A stretch of DNA of 21,566 bases from Hydrogenophilales bacterium RIFOXYD1_FULL_62_11 (GTDB lineage Bacteria > Pseudomonadota > Gammaproteobacteria > Burkholderiales > Thiobacillaceae): contig MGZO01000094.1 in assembly GCA_001802655.1 (NCBI GenBank), positions 36,532-58,097 of the forward strand, given 5' to 3'. A program made the translations under genes and the position numbers. Below the pieces are notes generated by a model. That model saw only the letters and a program-made list of their open reading frames with translations, did not search any database and was not told where the DNA came from. Positions 8,294 through 16,218 of the stretch are shown here, piece after piece; within the stretch, counting starts at the first letter, position 1; each line of letters begins with the position of its first letter.

Positions 8294-10870
8294 TTACTTG
8301 GCCTGGGTTTCCACCTGAACCAGGGGCTCCTGGGTAGGAATGACCTGCGGGCGCGGGCGGCGACGCGTGGGGTGCGGCGCATCAGCCGTTACCGTTTCAA
8401 CGACAGGTGCTGCCGTGGCACTGGTTTCCACCTGCATCAGGCTGGTGGCGCCGGTGTCCGCAGGCTTGGCCGCTGGACGGCGACGGCGGCGTGGACGTCC
8501 AGCATCCTGTGTGTCTGATGCGCTGGCCGCGACGCCCTGGGTTTCTACCTGTTGCAGGTTGGCGGCAGTGGCCGCCATGTTCGCCAGAACGGCGGTGGGC
8601 GAGGCGGTGACGGCGGGCACGCCGGGTACGGCTGAGGCTTCCAGTTGCAGGTCCTGCTGGGTAGACGCTTGCGGGGCCAAAGCTGCTTTGGGCGCACGCG
8701 CGATCTCGACGATGGCGCGGAAACCTGCGATTTCGATTATGGCCATCGGCATGCCGCTTGCGCCTTCGGGGCGTGCTTCGCGCGGGCGGCGATTGCCACG
8801 GCCACGACGGCTGCGTGATTCGCGCTTTTCTTCGCCGCCGTTTTCGCTTGGCGCTTCGGCCGGCTCAGCGATGCGCGGTGTTGCTTCTGCCTCGGGGCGC
8901 GGCTTCGGCTGGCGAGGCGGGCGCGCAGGCCTGTCTGCTTCCGTGCCCCGTGCTTCGTTCTGGCGGGGCGCGTTCTGGCGCGGCTCGGTTGGGCGTGACT
9001 CCGACTGGCGGGCATCTCCCCGGTTTTCGCCATTACGATTCTCTCCTCCACGGCCTTCACCGCGTCCGCGACGCTGGCCGGACTTGCGCTCGGTCGGACG
9101 TTCGCGGCGTTCGCTTGGCCGTTCGCTGCGCGCAATGGCGGCAACGACTTCAGTGGGCGATGATGCTTCGGCCGCAGGCGTATCGTCGCTCCGCTTCTTG
9201 AACCAACCGACAATGCGGTCGAGCAGGCCGGCTTGAGCCTGGGGCTCGACGGCCACGACCGGTCGCGTGGCGGGAACCGGCTTGGGTGGGGCAATCGACT
9301 TGACCGCCGCTTCCTGTCGGATCGGGCCGGGTGCCTGTTCTGCCTGATAGCCCGATTCGGTTTCCGGCAAGGTCGCCATTTTGTAGCTTGGCTCGGCGGT
9401 GTCGCGTTGATTCAACTCGTCGTGACGCAACCGGGTCATGGTGTAGTGCGGGGTTTCCATGTGGATGTTGGGGATCAACACCACATTGACCTTGAGGCGG
9501 GATTCGATCGTGTAAATGTCGACGCGCTTCTCGTTCAGCAGGAAGGTGGCGACGTCAACCGGTAGCTGGACGTGGATCGCGCCCGTGCTGTCCTTCATGG
9601 CCTCTTCCTGAAGGATGCGCAGGATGTGCAACGCTGAGGATTCAGTGCCGCGAATATGGCCGGTGCCGTGGCAGCGCGGGCAGGGGTTGTAGCTGGTTTC
9701 GCCAAGCGAAGGCTGCAGCCGCTGGCGCGACATTTCGAGCAGGCCGAAGCGTGAGATCTTGCCGGTCTGCACGCGGGCGCGGTCGTAGTGCAAGGCATCC
9801 TTCAGGCGATTTTCGACTTCGCGCTGGTTTTTCGGGTTCTCCATGTCGATGAAATCGATCACGATCAAGCCGCCGAGATCGCGCAAGCGCATCTGGCGGG
9901 CGACTTCGTCTGCCGCTTCGAGGTTGGTGGCGGTGGCGGTCTGTTCGACGTCGCTGCCCTTGGTGGCGCGCGCCGAGTTGACGTCGACCGACACCAGCGC
10001 TTCGGTGTGGTCGATCACGATTGCGCCGCCGGATGGCAGGTTGACCTGGCGCGAATACGCCGATTCGATCTGGTGCTCGATCTGGAAACGCGAGAACAGG
10101 GGGACGTCGTCGTGATAGAGCTTGACCTTGTTGACGTTGTCCGGCATCACGTGGGCCATGAACTGCTGTGCCTGATCGAAAATATCCTGTGTGTCGATCA
10201 GGATTTCGCCGATGTCGGCCGAAAAATAATCGCGGATGGCGCGGATGACCAGGCTGCCTTCCTGATAGATCAGGAAAGCGCCTTTTTGCGAGGTGGACGC
10301 GCCGTCGATGGCTTTCCACAGGCTCAGCAGGTAGTTCAAGTCCCACTGGAATTCCTCTGCGGTACGGCCGATGCCGGCAGTGCGGGCAATCAGGCTCATG
10401 CCTTCGGGGATGTCGAGCTGCGCAAGCGTGTCGCGCAGTTCGTTGCGCTCTTCGCCTTCGATGCGACGCGAGACGCCGCCGCCGCGCGGGTTGGTCGGCA
10501 TCAGCACGACATAGCGGCCGGCCAGCGAGACGTAGGTGGTGAGGGCGGCGCCCTTGTTGCCGCGTTCGTCCTTTTCCACCTGGACCAGCAGTTCCTGGCC
10601 TTCTTTCAGCGCATCTTGCGGACGACCGTTGCCGGGCAGGCAGGCACGGGAAATTTCCTTGAACGGCAGGAAGCCGTGACGCTCGCAGCCATAATCGACA
10701 AATGCGGCTTCCAGGCTGGGCTCGACGCGGGTGATGACACCCTTGTAGACATTGCCCTTGCGTTGTTCCTTGCTGGCGGACTCGATGTCAAGGTCGACGA
10801 GTTTTTGCCCGTCGACGATGGCAACCCGGAGTTCTTCCGCCTGGGTTGCGTTAAATAGCATGCGCTTCAT
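8294..10870 (-). CDS. rne: Ribonuclease E
   Basis: An 858-residue RNase E, the endonuclease that processes rRNA and tRNA and initiates mRNA decay. The catalytic half (about 1-500) begins MKRMLFNATQAEELRVAIVD and contains the S1 domain (NVYKGVITRVEPSLEAAFVD). The metal-binding aspartates are D296 (VSVDVNSARAT) and D339 (LIVIDFIDM), and the zinc-link CPRCHGTG has C397 and C400. The rest is a low-complexity Arg/Pro/Glu-rich scaffold. Within it, GLLDRIVGWFKKR (548-560) is an amphipathic helix at the place of the E. coli membrane-targeting segment. Three copies of LxQVET lie near the C-terminus, the last six residues from the end at most. The start ATG has GGGAG seven bases upstream. A long leader with a hairpin precedes it, suggesting autoregulation. 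Confidence 0.97.
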   Translation of the reverse strand: MKRMLFNATQAEELRVAIVDGQKLVDLDIESASKEQRKGNVYKGVITRVEPSLEAAFVDYGCERHGFLPFKEISRACLPGNGRPQDALKEGQELLVQVEKDERGNKGAALTTYVSLAGRYVVLMPTNPRGGGVSRRIEGEERNELRDTLAQLDIPEGMSLIARTAGIGRTAEEFQWDLNYLLSLWKAIDGASTSQKGAFLIYQEGSLVIRAIRDYFSADIGEILIDTQDIFDQAQQFMAHVMPDNVNKVKLYHDDVPLFSRFQIEHQIESAYSRQVNLPSGGAIVIDHTEALVSVDVNSARATKGSDVEQTATATNLEAADEVARQMRLRDLGGLIVIDFIDMENPKNQREVENRLKDALHYDRARVQTGKISRFGLLEMSRQRLQPSLGETSYNPCPRCHGTGHIRGTESSALHILRILQEEAMKDSTGAIHVQLPVDVATFLLNEKRVDIYTIESRLKVNVVLIPNIHMETPHYTMTRLRHDELNQRDTAEPSYKMATLPETESGYQAEQAPGPIRQEAAVKSIAPPKPVPATRPVVAVEPQAQAGLLDRIVGWFKKRSDDTPAAEASSPTEVVAAIARSERPSERRERPTERKSGQRRGRGEGRGGENRNGENRGDARQSESRPTEPRQNAPRQNEARGTEADRPARPPRQPKPRPEAEATPRIAEPAEAPSENGGEEKRESRSRRGRGNRRPREARPEGASGMPMAIIEIAGFRAIVEIARAPKAALAPQASTQQDLQLEASAVPGVPAVTASPTAVLANMAATAANLQQVETQGVAASASDTQDAGRPRRRRRPAAKPADTGATSLMQVETSATAAPVVETVTADAPHPTRRRPRPQVIPTQEPLVQVETQAK

Positions 10871-11286
10871 TGTTTACTCCCGCGCGCGTGCATACGGGAC
10901 AGGCCAGACTGCCGCTGGTTTTAGCGGCTCATGCGATTACAGGGGATGTGAGTGAAACGGCATGGGTTAAGGGTGTCCTGTTCCTGGAGAGTGTCGTCGG
11001 CAGAGCCGAGGCGGTCTTTCCGATTCCCGCTGGCGTGGGCCGAGCGTGAATGCTTGTTTTCGTATGCGTGTTGTCGCGTCATTATTGATAACATCGCTGC
11101 TTTGCCAGCTGGCGGGGCAGGGTGGTTTCGACTGTTCGCGCCAACTTGATTGTTAGCTGGGCGGCAGGAATCCAGACGGGCCGGGCAGACGGCGGCCGGT
11201 GAGCGTTGTAACCGGCGGTAATCTTTTATAGAGGTCAAACCCCTAAATTGTCAGCCAAAACAAGGCCTGAACTGGCGGTAGTGTAT
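10871..11286. promoter_or_regulatory. Divergent rne/rluC intergenic region with rne leader hairpin
   Basis: This 416-base stretch has no convincing gene. Nearest rne, a perfect hairpin GCCGCT (10911-10916) and AGCGGC (10923-10928) with a six-base loop would lie in the rne 5' leader, about 40 bases before the start codon; in E. coli a structured rne leader mediates feedback control by RNase E itself (the comparison is inference). A weak extended -10 for rne is TGTTATCAA read on the minus strand, whose hexamer is at 11090-11085, giving a leader of roughly 200 bases. For rluC, TTGTAA (11206-11211) and TATAGA (11227-11232) are a poor promoter candidate with a 15-base spacer. Open frames here have unremarkable composition. 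Confidence 0.45.
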
Positions 11287-12252
11287 ATGAAAAATAATGA
11301 CTTAGAGAAAGATTCGGTACGCCGTCTGAAGATTGACGACAGCGCCGATGGCCAGCGGCTGGACAATTTTCTGATGGCGAAGCTGAAAGGCGTACCGAAA
11401 AGCCGCATTTATAAAATCGTGCGCGGCGGCGAGGTGCGCATCAATGGCGGCCGCGTCGAGGTCAGCTATCGCTTGCAGTTGGGCGACGAGGTGCGGATTC
11501 CGCCGGTGCGCACCGCAGCGCCCGTCATCACCCCGGCCACACATTTGCCGCAGGGCGGCATCCGGCTGCTGCCGCGCATCCTGTACCGCGATGAGTCGCT
11601 GATCGCGCTGAACAAGCCCGCCGGCATGGCGGTTCACGGCGGCAGCGGCATTTCGCGCGGGGTGATCGAGCAAATGCGGCTGGAACTGCCGGAATGCCGC
11701 TACATGGAGCTGGTGCACCGGCTCGACCGCGAAACGTCGGGCGTGCTGCTGATCGCACTGAAACGGCGCGCGCTGGTTGGGCTGCACGCCGCGATGCGTG
11801 ACGGACAGATCGAAAAGCGCTACCTGACCCTGGTGGCCGGGCGCTGGCCGAATCCGCTGCAGCATGTGAAGCTGCCGCTGCACAAGCGCGTTACCGATGA
11901 CGGCGAAAAGCGTGTCACCGTGCGCGATGACGGCCAGACCGCGCATACCATTTTTCGCCGCCTGGAGTCGTTTGCCGATTTCACCCTGCTGGAAGCGGAA
12001 CTGAAAACCGGGCGCACCCATCAGATTCGCGTGCATACCTCACATTTGGGGTTTCCGATTGCAGGCGACGATAAGTATGGCGACTTCGAATTGAATAAAA
12101 CGCTGTCCAAAAACGGACTTAAACGGATGTTCCTGCATGCGGCCAAGCTTTCGTTCGCCCATCCCATTACGGGTGAGCGTTTGTTAATCGAAGCGCCATT
12201 GCCTGCTGATCTTTCTCCTTTTCTGGATTCGCTTCATGCCCAAGCATTATGA
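11287..12252 (+). CDS. rluC: 23S rRNA pseudouridine synthase RluC
   Basis: A 321-residue RluA-family pseudouridine synthase, best matched to RluC, which modifies positions 955, 2504 and 2580 of 23S rRNA in E. coli. Residues about 15-85 form an S4 RNA-binding domain (GQRLDNFLMAKLKGVPKSRI, then GDEVRIPPVR). The catalytic domain carries the signature HRLDRETSG with nucleophile D147, and the later TGRTHQIRVH motif. The ATG at 11287 gives an N-terminus of the usual length; a GTG at 11281 and TTG at 11248 upstream are in frame but less likely. The stop overlaps the following HAD gene by 17 bases. It heads a six-gene cluster, with rne divergent upstream, an association common in proteobacteria. Confidence 0.95.
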   Translation: MKNNDLEKDSVRRLKIDDSADGQRLDNFLMAKLKGVPKSRIYKIVRGGEVRINGGRVEVSYRLQLGDEVRIPPVRTAAPVITPATHLPQGGIRLLPRILYRDESLIALNKPAGMAVHGGSGISRGVIEQMRLELPECRYMELVHRLDRETSGVLLIALKRRALVGLHAAMRDGQIEKRYLTLVAGRWPNPLQHVKLPLHKRVTDDGEKRVTVRDDGQTAHTIFRRLESFADFTLLEAELKTGRTHQIRVHTSHLGFPIAGDDKYGDFELNKTLSKNGLKRMFLHAAKLSFAHPITGERLLIEAPLPADLSPFLDSLHAQAL

Positions 12253-12892
12253 CCTGCTGATTTTCGACTGGGACGGCACCCTGATGGATTCCGCCGGGGT
12301 CATCGTCGATTCAATCCAGCGCGCCTGTGAAGACATCGGCCTCGCTGCGCCAAGCGACCGCGCCTCACGCCAGATTATCGGGCTCGGGCTGATCCAGGCG
12401 CTGCAGGCCTTGTTGCCGGACTTGCCTGCCGATGATTACCCGCGGCTGGTTGAACGCTATCGCCATCATTATCTCGGACGCGATAACGACATTCCGCTGT
12501 TCGCGGGCGTGGTCGACGGCATCGGCCAGTTGCATGCAAGTGGTTTTCAACTCGCTGTCGCCACCGGCAAGAGCCGTCTCGGCCTCGAACGGGCGCTCGC
12601 GTCCAGTGGTTTGGGTGAGTGGTTCGCCGCCACCCGTTGTGCCGACCAAACGCACTCCAAGCCGCATCCGGCGATGGTGCTGGAGCTGATCGCCGAACTC
12701 GACGCCGATCCTGCGCGCACGCTGGTGATCGGTGATACCAGCCATGATTTGCTGATGGCGTCGAATGCCGGGGTGGCCAGTCTGGGGGTGACCTATGGTG
12801 CGCATGAGCCGGATGACCTCTCCCCGCACACGCCGCTGGCGCTGATGAACAGTTTTTCCGAGGTGCATGCGTGGCTGAACGCGAACGCCTGA
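12236..12892 (+). CDS. HAD-IA family phosphatase (phosphoglycolate phosphatase-like)
   Basis: A 218-residue haloacid-dehalogenase-type hydrolase, near the phosphoglycolate phosphatase group. All four HAD motifs are visible: DWDGTLMDS with nucleophile D11 and acid D13, the motif II Ser/Thr in VATGKS, the lysine in HSKPHP, and the acidic GDTSHD. A small alpha-helical cap lies between motif I and II, as in subclass IA. The substrate is a small phosphorylated metabolite, not identifiable from sequence. The start overlaps rluC by 17 bases and its end overlaps the Rieske gene by 22 bases, so it is embedded in a translationally coupled run. Genes of this type next to rluC are widespread in betaproteobacteria. 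Confidence 0.9.
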   Translation: MPKHYDLLIFDWDGTLMDSAGVIVDSIQRACEDIGLAAPSDRASRQIIGLGLIQALQALLPDLPADDYPRLVERYRHHYLGRDNDIPLFAGVVDGIGQLHASGFQLAVATGKSRLGLERALASSGLGEWFAATRCADQTHSKPHPAMVLELIAELDADPARTLVIGDTSHDLLMASNAGVASLGVTYGAHEPDDLSPHTPLALMNSFSEVHAWLNANA

Positions 12893-13227
12893 TCTGTGCA
12901 GCCAGCGACCTCGCTGAACAGGGCAAGGGTGTGCGCTTCGAGCTGGAGCGCCACGGTCAGCCGCAGCCTGCCTTTGTTATCCGCTTCGACACACTGCCGC
13001 GCGCCTTTCTCAATCAGTGCGGCCACGTGCCGGTGGAGCTCGATTGGCAGGAAGGCGAGTTCTTCGACGACTCGCGGCACTATCTGATCTGTGCCACGCA
13101 TGGCGCGCTGTATCATCCCGCCACCGGCGCGTGCGTGGGCGGACGCTGTGCCGGGCGCGGCCTGATCCCCTTGCCGGTCGTTGAACACGACGGCCATGTT
13201 TACTTGACTGAGACACTTCCTAATTGA
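12871..13227 (+). CDS. Small Rieske [2Fe-2S] protein
   Basis: A 118-residue single-domain Rieske ferredoxin-like protein. The cluster ligands are all present: C50-x-H52 in NQCGHVPVEL and C73-x-x-H76 in ICATHGALYHP, matching the C-x-H / C-x2-H pattern. No signal peptide or membrane helix is visible, so it should be a cytoplasmic electron-transfer or regulatory protein rather than a bc1 subunit. The start is GTG at 12871, supported by GAGG seven bases upstream, and lies inside the end of the HAD gene. The partner oxygenase or reductase is not in the window. The role of this protein in the rluC-sppA neighbourhood is not known to me. Confidence 0.88.
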   Translation: MAERERLICAASDLAEQGKGVRFELERHGQPQPAFVIRFDTLPRAFLNQCGHVPVELDWQEGEFFDDSRHYLICATHGALYHPATGACVGGRCAGRGLIPLPVVEHDGHVYLTETLPN

Positions 13228-13247
13228 ACCAGCCTGACGGAAACCCT

Positions 13248-14186
13248 ATGAGCGAACAACCACCAAACTGGGAGCGCAGCGTGCTCGAAAAGCTGGCGTT
13301 ATCGGCAATCCAGGAACAGCGCCGCACGCGCCACTGGGGCATCCTGTTCAAGACGCTGACTTTTATCTACCTCTTTATCGTGCTGTTTCTTGCCGCCGGC
13401 TGGTTCGGTTCGGACGGCGTTTCAATCAAGGAGCACACCGCGCTGGTCGATCTGCAGGGCGTGATTGCATCTGATCAGGCAAGCGCCGACTCGGTGATTG
13501 CCAGCCTGCAAGGTGCATTCGACGACAAGAAGACCAAAGGCGTCATCCTGCGCATCAACAGCCCGGGCGGCAGCCCGGTTCAGGCCGGCCAGATTTACGA
13601 TGAAATCAAGCGTCTGCGTGCCAAGCATCCGGAAATCCCGCTTTACGCTGTGGTGGATGACATTTGCGCGTCCGGCGGCTACTACGTTGCTGCCGGAGCA
13701 GACAAGATTTTCGTAGACAAAGCCAGTCTTGTTGGCTCCATCGGCGTTTTGATGGATGGCTTCGGCTTCACTCAAACCATGGACAAGCTCGGCGTTGAAC
13801 GGCGCTTGCTGACGGCAGGTGAAAACAAGGGCTTTCTCGATCCTTTTTCACCCGTTGATCCCAAACAGCAAGCCTTTGCCAAGCAAATGCTCGAAGAAAT
13901 CCACGGCCAGTTCATTGCTGTCGTGCGCCAGGGCCGCGGCAAGCGGCTGAAGGAAACGCCGGAAATGTTCAGCGGCCTGGTGTGGAGCGGCGAAAAAAGC
14001 ATCCAGCTTGGCCTCGCTGACGGTCTCGGCAGCGTTGAATCGGTCGCCCGCGATGTCATCAAGGTCGAAGACATCGTCGATTACACCCAGCAGGAGGGGC
14101 TGGCCGAGCGCCTCGCCGGTCGTTTGGGTGCCTCGGTCGCCAAGGCATGGACACCGTTCGAAAAAACCGGAGTCAGTCTGCGGTGA
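13248..14186 (+). CDS. sppA: S49 family signal peptide peptidase SppA-type
   Basis: A 312-residue membrane-anchored serine peptidase of MEROPS family S49. A single transmembrane segment (about residues 30-52, within HWGILFKTLTFIYLFIVLFL) anchors it, with the catalytic domain outside the cytoplasm. The nucleophile is S142 in CASGGYYVA and the general-base lysine is K194 in GENKGFLDP, a spacing like that of the short Bacillus SppA rather than the two-domain E. coli form. It cleaves signal-peptide remnants in the membrane. The ATG at 13248 is preferred to the in-frame TTG at 13224 because GGAA lies six bases upstream. Its TGA overlaps the GTG of the following Rof-like gene. Confidence 0.93.
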   Translation: MSEQPPNWERSVLEKLALSAIQEQRRTRHWGILFKTLTFIYLFIVLFLAAGWFGSDGVSIKEHTALVDLQGVIASDQASADSVIASLQGAFDDKKTKGVILRINSPGGSPVQAGQIYDEIKRLRAKHPEIPLYAVVDDICASGGYYVAAGADKIFVDKASLVGSIGVLMDGFGFTQTMDKLGVERRLLTAGENKGFLDPFSPVDPKQQAFAKQMLEEIHGQFIAVVRQGRGKRLKETPEMFSGLVWSGEKSIQLGLADGLGSVESVARDVIKVEDIVDYTQQEGLAERLAGRLGASVAKAWTPFEKTGVSLR

Positions 14187-14413
14187 GCGATTACCGGCCA
14201 ATTGCCTGCGTCGATCACGAGCGGCTGGAGTTCGCCGCCCTGACCCGGCAGCAACTGACTGTGCGCGTGAATGGCTTGTCGATGCGCGTGCTGCCGCTGG
14301 ATATCTATGCCCGAAATGGCGCGGAGTGGATGCTGGCCGAGACGGAGTCCGGCGAACGCCTCACGCTGCGACTGGACGGGTTCGAGCTTGATGCATTGTC
14401 CACGCCGGACTGA
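14183..14413 (+). CDS. rof: Rho-binding antiterminator (Rof/YaeO family)
   Basis: A 76-residue protein resembling E. coli Rof (YaeO), which binds the primary RNA site of Rho and inhibits Rho-dependent termination. The match is in the opening DYRPIACVDHERLEFA (compare Y-x-PI-x-C-D-x-Y-x-x-LELA), the central short strands, and GERLTLRLDGFE near the end. The start is a GTG at 14183 that overlaps the sppA stop as GTGA, so translation is coupled to sppA; GGAG lies about ten bases upstream. An in-frame ATG at 14147 would lie wholly within sppA and is not family-like. The nucleic acid or Rho-binding acidic residues cannot be verified here. Confidence is moderate because the family is small and diverse. 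Confidence 0.75.
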   Translation: MSDYRPIACVDHERLEFAALTRQQLTVRVNGLSMRVLPLDIYARNGAEWMLAETESGERLTLRLDGFELDALSTPD

Positions 14414-14421
14414 TCGTTGCC

Positions 14422-15891
14422 ATGCCGCAATTCAATGACGAATTCAGTGCACTGCTGGATGCGCGCTTCCCGATTCTGCTCTGCGAAACACATGAGGAGT
14501 CGCGGGTGCTTACGCGCTTGCGCGAGATATGCAATGCGCGAAATACCCCGCTATTTCTGTGGAGCCTGGCGGACGGCCTTAAGCGCAGCACGGAGACGAA
14601 CGCCGTCTACAACACCAGTGAGTTCACCGATGCCCTGAAGTATGTCGACGTCACACCGCAAAACGGCCTGTACGTCTTTCTCGATGCGCATCCGTTTTTC
14701 GATAACCCACTGAATACGCGCCTGGTGCGCGAAATCGCCTTCGATCATTACCGCCGCGATCGCACGCTGCTGTTCGTGAGCCCCCGCCTTGATCTGCCCT
14801 CCGAGCTTGCGCGCATGTCGGCGCGCATTGCGATGCTGGGCATTACGGCAGACCGGGTGCGCAGTTTGCTGAAAGAGGAAATCGAACGCTGGCAGCGCGA
14901 GTCGCGGCGTCAACTGGTGCTGGACCGGGAAAGTCTGCCCATTCTGGTTCACCAACTTGCCGGGCTCGGCGAAGAAGAGGCGCAACGCCTGATCCGCCAG
15001 GCAATCAGCGTGGATGGCGAACTCAACCTCAATGACGCCAAACGCATCGCTCGTTTCAAGCAGGATCAGCAGACGGGCTCGCTGGAAATGACTTTGCCCG
15101 ACGTCACACTGGACCAGGTCGGCGGGTTTGTGCGCCTCAAAACCTGGATCGGTCAACGCCAGGCGGTTTTCCAGAATCCCGCGCTTGCGCCAGGCCTGCC
15201 GATGCCAAAGGGCATTTTGTTGCTCGGGGTGCAAGGGGCGGGCAAAAGCCTGGTAGCCAAAGCGGTGGCGGGAAGCTGGAAACTGCCTTTATTGCGCCTG
15301 GATTTCGCGACGCTCTACAACAAATACATCGGCGAAACCGAAAAGAATCTGCGCCAGGCGCTGGATGAGGCCTCGCGCATGGCGCCGTGCCTGCTCTGGA
15401 TGGACGAGATCGAGAAAGGCCTCTCGGCGGGTGATGCAGACGATGGCGTTTCACAGCGCATCCTGGGCAGCCTGCTGACCTGGATGAGCGAGCGCGACAC
15501 GCCGGTCTTCGTTGTCGCGACCGCGAACGACATCAGCAAATTACCGCCGGAACTGTTGCGCAAAGGCCGTTTCGATGAACTTTTTTTCGTGGACTTGCCA
15601 TCAGGCCCCGTGCGCGAGGTGATCTTCTCGCTGCACCTGAAAAAACGCGGCCTGGATCCGGCCCACTTCCAGATGCCTCGATTGGTCGAGCACAGCGAGG
15701 GCTATTCGGGCGCGGAAATCGAACAGGCCATTATTGCGGCGCAATACGCCGCGCTGGCAGCAGGTGGGCCGCTCAAGCATGCCCATGTCGAAAGCGAACT
15801 GATGCAAACGCGCCCGCTCTCGGTGATCCGCGCCGAAGATTTTGAGCGTTTGCGTACTTGGGCACATCAGCGTTGTGTCATGGTCGACTGA
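14422..15891 (+). CDS. Ycf46-type AAA family ATPase
   Basis: A 489-residue AAA ATPase of the Ycf46 type, close in length to cyanobacterial and plastid Ycf46. Residues 1-about 220 are the characteristic N-terminal domain (beginning FNDEFSALLDARFPILLCET) with a winged or helical linker. The AAA module has Walker A GVQGAGKS (269-276, K275), Walker B LLWMDEIEKG (D328, E329) and an arginine-finger region LLRKGRFDELF, then a C-terminal lid. There is no protease domain or membrane segment. Ycf46 function is poorly defined; in cyanobacteria it has been linked to carbon use and photosynthesis. It begins eight bases after the Rof-like gene, with no strong ribosome-binding site, so it is probably expressed with that operon. 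Confidence 0.85.
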   Translation: MPQFNDEFSALLDARFPILLCETHEESRVLTRLREICNARNTPLFLWSLADGLKRSTETNAVYNTSEFTDALKYVDVTPQNGLYVFLDAHPFFDNPLNTRLVREIAFDHYRRDRTLLFVSPRLDLPSELARMSARIAMLGITADRVRSLLKEEIERWQRESRRQLVLDRESLPILVHQLAGLGEEEAQRLIRQAISVDGELNLNDAKRIARFKQDQQTGSLEMTLPDVTLDQVGGFVRLKTWIGQRQAVFQNPALAPGLPMPKGILLLGVQGAGKSLVAKAVAGSWKLPLLRLDFATLYNKYIGETEKNLRQALDEASRMAPCLLWMDEIEKGLSAGDADDGVSQRILGSLLTWMSERDTPVFVVATANDISKLPPELLRKGRFDELFFVDLPSGPVREVIFSLHLKKRGLDPAHFQMPRLVEHSEGYSGAEIEQAIIAAQYAALAAGGPLKHAHVESELMQTRPLSVIRAEDFERLRTWAHQRCVMVD

Positions 15892-15930
15892 CCGACAGCC
15901 GGGGAAAATATCCTTGTTTGCGGGTTTTTC

Positions 15931-15960
15931 TCGACACGTCCGGCGAGTTTCGGTTAAGAT
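15931..15960 (+). promoter_or_regulatory. Sigma-70 promoter of tRNA-Val
   Basis: A -35 hexamer TCGACA (15931-15936, one mismatch to consensus) and a -10 hexamer TAAGAT (15955-15960) are separated by 18 bases. The tRNA 5' end is 13 bases beyond the -10. The stretch between (GCGCCCCGC) is GC-rich, like the discriminator of stringently controlled stable-RNA promoters. Confidence 0.7.
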
Positions 15961-15972
15961 GCGCCCCGCATT

Positions 15973-16049
15973 AGGCGCGTAGCTCAGCTGGTTAGAGCAC
16001 CACCTTGACATGGTGGGGGTCGATGGTTCGAGTCCATTCGCGCCTACCA
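15973..16049 (+). tRNA. tRNA-Val (anticodon GAC), CCA encoded
   Basis: A 77-base tRNA. The acceptor stem pairs AGGCGCG (15973-15979) with CGCGCCT (16039-16045), followed by the discriminator A and encoded CCA. The D-arm is GCTC...GAGC, the anticodon arm CCACC-TTGACAT-GGTGG gives anticodon GAC, and the T-arm loop is TTCGAGT. The arms match E. coli tRNA-Val(GAC) closely. It decodes GUC and GUU. Confidence 0.97.
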
Positions 16050-16172
16050 ATATTTATGGGTCGGGATGACCTTGGGGATAGCACGATGTCGCTGCGAACT
16101 AGCAAGTGGGTCACTGGATAAACACTGGCGCATTGCGGTTCACAAAACATTAGGCATCTTCTTGTAGTATCT

Positions 16173-16200
16173 AAAAGCGCGGGCAGTCCGCGCTTTTTTT
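16173..16200 (+). terminator. Rho-independent terminator between tRNA-Val and thrS
   Basis: The inverted repeat AAAAGCGCGG (16173-16182) and CCGCGCTTTT (16188-16197) forms a ten-base-pair stem with a five-base loop, ending in seven T residues. Only 18 bases separate the last T from the thrS ATG, including its GGAG ribosome-binding site, so no promoter fits behind it. It either ends the tRNA transcript, acts as a thrS attenuator, or both. Confidence 0.88.
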
Positions 16201-16218
16201 CATTCTGGAGTTTGGGTC

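Noticed and set aside
9788..10858. Plus-strand 356-codon open frame
   Set aside because: Antisense shadow of the highly conserved catalytic half of rne, with no independent evidence.
10921..11238. Minus-strand 105-codon frame in the rne leader
   Set aside because: No ribosome-binding site and unremarkable composition; the region is better explained as a regulatory leader.
16050..16172. A second tRNA gene after tRNA-Val
   Set aside because: No acceptor or T-arm pairing could be built; only a four-base hairpin (16059-16071) is seen.
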